Of a stretch of 64,000 nt of DNA, positions 63,660 to 64,000 are shown one piece after another; position 1 is the stretch's first letter, and every line of letters begins with the position of its first letter. The stretch lies in the NCBI RefSeq assembly GCF_001747105.1, contig NZ_MDGQ01000005.1:868001-932000 (forward strand). The letters are read 5' to 3'. The translations under genes and the position numbers were made by a program. Below the pieces are notes generated by a model. That model was not told the DNA's origin and made no database searches. It saw nothing but the letters and a program-made list of their open reading frames with translations. This stretch comes from Roseivirga misakiensis (GTDB lineage Bacteria > Bacteroidota > Bacteroidia > Cytophagales > Cyclobacteriaceae).

Positions 63660-64000
63660 CTAACGTCGTCTTTGCGGTATCACTTTACGATTGGCCATAT
63701 CATATTTTCTGTTGGCACGTAGCATATGAAATCTTTCCTGATTAGGTCCGTTTTTGACGAATTGATTTTTAGTTTGATCCCAATGCGTACCGTCGTAAAT
63801 CAAAACATAACTTTGTCCTATGACTTCAAACTCATTACCGCTAACCAATACAGCCGTATTCTCATCGATGGATAAGCCAAGTAGGGAAGGGTATACATTT
63901 AGTACTTCGAACATATCAAACTGTCGATTTCGTGCCAACGTATGCTGATCGATCGCGATATTCTGGACAAAGCCGAATCCTTCTTCATGATCTCCCACCA
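63660..64000 (-). CDS. Cyanophycinase-like peptidase, C-terminal part (cut by window edge)
   Basis: About 113 residues of the C-terminal end are present; the frame stays open to the window edge, so the gene begins outside. The segment FGFVQNIAIDQHTLARNRQF, then LGLSIDENTAVLVSGNEFEV and IGQSYVLIYDG, match the S51 cyanophycinase family seen in Bacteroidota. The catalytic Ser lies in the missing part. These enzymes cleave cyanophycin or related peptides; the substrate here is unknown. Confidence 0.82.
   Translation of the reverse strand, partial: VGDHEEGFGFVQNIAIDQHTLARNRQFDMFEVLNVYPSLLGLSIDENTAVLVSGNEFEVIGQSYVLIYDGTHWDQTKNQFVKNGPNQERFHMLRANRKYDMANRKVIPQRRR

Overview
The window reads as a piece of chromosome from a marine-type Bacteroidota, most likely a Cytophagales bacterium of the Roseivirga/Fulvivirga/Reichenbachiella kind. 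The basis is a SusC/SusD pair driven by an ECF sigma factor and FecR anti-sigma, families that are largely Bacteroidota-specific (DUF4221, DUF4251, DUF6503, DUF6952, the exported HEXXHXXGXXH protease), moderate G+C, weak Shine-Dalgarno sites, and several promoters that fit the Bacteroidota consensus TTG-N17-23-TAnnTTTG. The genus is an inference. I see no insertion sequence, phage, CRISPR array, rRNA or ordinary tRNA. The gene content looks like core chromosome.

Layout. 1-7.9 kb: an exported hypothetical protein, the 23S rRNA methyltransferase rlmF with a VF530-type DNA-binding protein, a SiaC-like protein, the catalase-peroxidase katG, a PD40 lipoprotein, and the cysteine operon cysE-cysM. 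8-15.4 kb: a small membrane protein, a ferredoxin-adenylyl cyclase fusion and an Uup-like ABC-F protein on the minus strand, then a MacA-like adaptor with an FtsX/MacB permease and a pair of DUF4251 proteins on the plus strand. 15.9-22.6 kb: an ECF sigma - FecR - SusC - SusD surface-signalling and uptake locus with prominent RNA hairpins. 23-27.2 kb: a K+-dependent membrane pyrophosphatase and a pterin operon (PTPS, GTP cyclohydrolase I, and an SDR without its catalytic tyrosine). 27.5-28.8 kb: two small exported proteins. 29.2-35.8 kb: the SUF operon sufB-C-D-S-E-T plus a bacilliredoxin, preceded by an Lrp regulator. 35.9-36.2 kb: an RNA gene with promoter, tRNA-like fold and terminator. 36.2-46.8 kb: lipoproteins, an acyl-CoA synthetase, a serine hydrolase, an FMN-binding glutamate-synthase-like protein, a PqiA protein and an exported metalloprotease. 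46.9-52.9 kb: an S9 peptidase, a DUF6503 protein, a TetR-PPOX operon and a pentapeptide-repeat protein. 53.2-54.6 kb: a candidate small RNA and a peroxiredoxin-thioredoxin-DUF6952 operon. 54.7-58.5 kb: a BlaI/BlaR1-type sensor pair and a beta-propeller lipoprotein. 58.6-63.6 kb: a second ECF sigma/anti-sigma operon with two exported proteins that share a repeated domain, and a membrane-anchored MutS-like ATPase. The window ends inside a cyanophycinase-like gene.

Three themes link the genes. First, redox and iron-sulphur handling: katG, peroxiredoxin/thioredoxin, SUF with bacilliredoxin, cysteine synthesis to feed SufS, and a 2Fe-2S cyclase. Second, envelope signalling: two ECF systems and one BlaR-like system, each coupled to exported proteins. 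Third, envelope proteolysis and lipoproteins.

The best candidates for something undescribed are the tRNA-like RNA gene at 35980-36097 with its own promoter, palindrome and terminator; the sigma/anti-sigma operon at 58578-61896, whose exported products carry three copies of a domain I do not recognise; the short orphan RNA at about 53190-53270; and the BlaR1-like sensor with a duplicated periplasmic domain.
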